Positions 4,580-5,290 of a DNA stretch of 5,290 nt are shown piece by piece; within the stretch, counting starts at the first letter, position 1, and each line of letters starts with the position of its first letter. The DNA is from Planctomycetota bacterium. GTDB lineage: Bacteria > Planctomycetota > PUPC01 > JABMSA01 > JAUWKK01. The stretch spans positions 1 through 5,290 of the forward strand of contig JAUWKK010000221.1 in the NCBI GenBank assembly GCA_030614245.1, given 5' to 3'. The notes under the pieces are model-generated. The model made no database searches and was not told where the DNA came from. It was given only the letters and a program-made list of their open reading frames with translations. A program made the position numbers and the translations under genes.

Positions 4580-5290
4580 ATGACCGCAAAACGTCTTACC
4601 ATCCTGTTGACCCTCGCCTTGCTGGCCGGTGCCGCCGCTTTGCTCAAGTGCAGTGGGCCTGCGCCGCTCGCCGATGTCAGCGTTACCCGCTCGAAAATGG
4701 GCAACGTCCCGGTGACGATCCGCACCTTCGGGACCGACGAAGAGACCTGCAACGAGGCTATCGAAGCCGCATTTGAACGCATCGACGAACTCAACGCGAT
4801 GCTCAGCGACTATGTGGAAGACAGCGACGTATCGCGCATCAACAAGGCCGCAGGCGGAGAGCCGCAGCAAGTAAGCTCCGAGACACTAGCCGTCATTGAA
4901 TTCGCAAAAGAATGGTGGAAGAAGACATCCGGCGCGTTCGATCCGACCATCCGCCCGGCACTCATCCTGTGGAGAATCGCTTCGCGCGACGACGAAATGC
5001 CCGATGACGAAGACGTCGAGGCCGAGTGGGAACTGATCGGGGCGGACAAGATTGAGATCAACATGGCGAAGCGCACCGTTCGCCTGCCGAAGGAGGGGAT
5101 GAGCCTGGCTCTCGGCGGCATCGCAAAGGGCTACATTGTCGATCAGGCAATAGCCGTGCTGCGCGAGCATGGGATTCGCTCGGCGACTGTGGATGCCGGC
5201 GGCGATATCTATGTGCTGGGCTGCAAGCCCGCCCAGGCGGGCAGGCCTGGAGGTGAATCCTGGAGCGTCGGCGTCGAGAACCCGCCGCCG
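4580..5290 (+). CDS. apbE: FAD:protein FMN transferase, ApbE family, N-terminal part (runs off the right edge)
   Basis: The first 237 residues are present and there is no stop before the edge. ApbE enzymes use Mg2+ and FAD to attach FMN covalently to a Ser/Thr of exported or membrane redox proteins such as Rnf/Nqr subunits. Family blocks seen are LSDYVEDSDVSRIN (75-88), TSGAFDPTIRPALILW (116-131), LALGGIAKGYIVDQA (176-190) and ATVDAGGDIYVLG (202-214). The family usually has Asp before LGGIAKGY; here it is Ala177, a tolerated variation in my recollection. The N-terminus (3-23) is a signal or anchor helix ending in LLKC (Cys24). A lysine just before the cysteine is unlike a standard lipobox, so lipoprotein status is doubtful. 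The ATG at 4580 follows lgt's stop by 4 bases, with AGGA (4574-4577) overlapping that stop as its ribosome site. Confidence 0.92.
   Translation, partial: MTAKRLTILLTLALLAGAAALLKCSGPAPLADVSVTRSKMGNVPVTIRTFGTDEETCNEAIEAAFERIDELNAMLSDYVEDSDVSRINKAAGGEPQQVSSETLAVIEFAKEWWKKTSGAFDPTIRPALILWRIASRDDEMPDDEDVEAEWELIGADKIEINMAKRTVRLPKEGMSLALGGIAKGYIVDQAIAVLREHGIRSATVDAGGDIYVLGCKPAQAGRPGGESWSVGVENPPP

Overview
The window comes from a GC-rich bacterial chromosome of unknown phylum. It encodes Lgt and other envelope proteins, so the host makes lipoproteins. It also carries heptanucleotide tandem repeats, paired hairpins and a small inverted-repeat element, which points to a repeat-rich environmental genome rather than a compact enterobacterial type. 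Nothing here lets me name a species with confidence.

Left block (1 to about 1770), read on the minus strand. A near-consensus sigma70-type promoter (-35 at 1769-1764, -10 at 1746-1741) drives an extended-SDR nucleotide-sugar epimerase/dehydratase (1645-707). It is followed 47 bases later by the N-terminal 219 residues of a MurJ/MviN-like flippase that runs off the left edge. A sugar-nucleotide enzyme next to a lipid-linked-glycan flippase suggests cell-surface polysaccharide or peptidoglycan-precursor work. Heptamer arrays of the CACTGAT type lie at both ends of the epimerase gene, forming a 22/23-identical direct repeat around it. A second heptamer array (CAGTATC) sits in its leader.

Intergenic block (about 1770-2154). 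It contains no convincing gene. It does contain a 259-bp element (1785-2043) with 22-bp terminal inverted repeats (20/22 matching) and a perfect 7-bp flanking duplication, TCCCGTG: a MITE-like, non-autonomous mobile element. To its right is a good plus-strand promoter (2084-2112).

Right block (2155 to the right edge), read on the plus strand. First come three small membrane-protein genes: an M50-metalloprotease-like protein whose HExxH motif reads HELSY (2155-2895); a DUF6677/TM2-like four-helix protein starting with GTG (2970-3383); and a 58-residue two-helix protein whose start overlaps the previous stop in ATGA (3380-3556). A pair of perfect hairpins and a new promoter follow. Then come lgt (prolipoprotein diacylglyceryl transferase, 3679-4575) and, 4 bases after its stop, the first 237 residues of an ApbE-type FAD:protein FMN transferase cut by the right edge. 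Lgt and ApbE both serve the extracytoplasmic side of the inner membrane: one lipidates exported proteins, the other flavinylates them.
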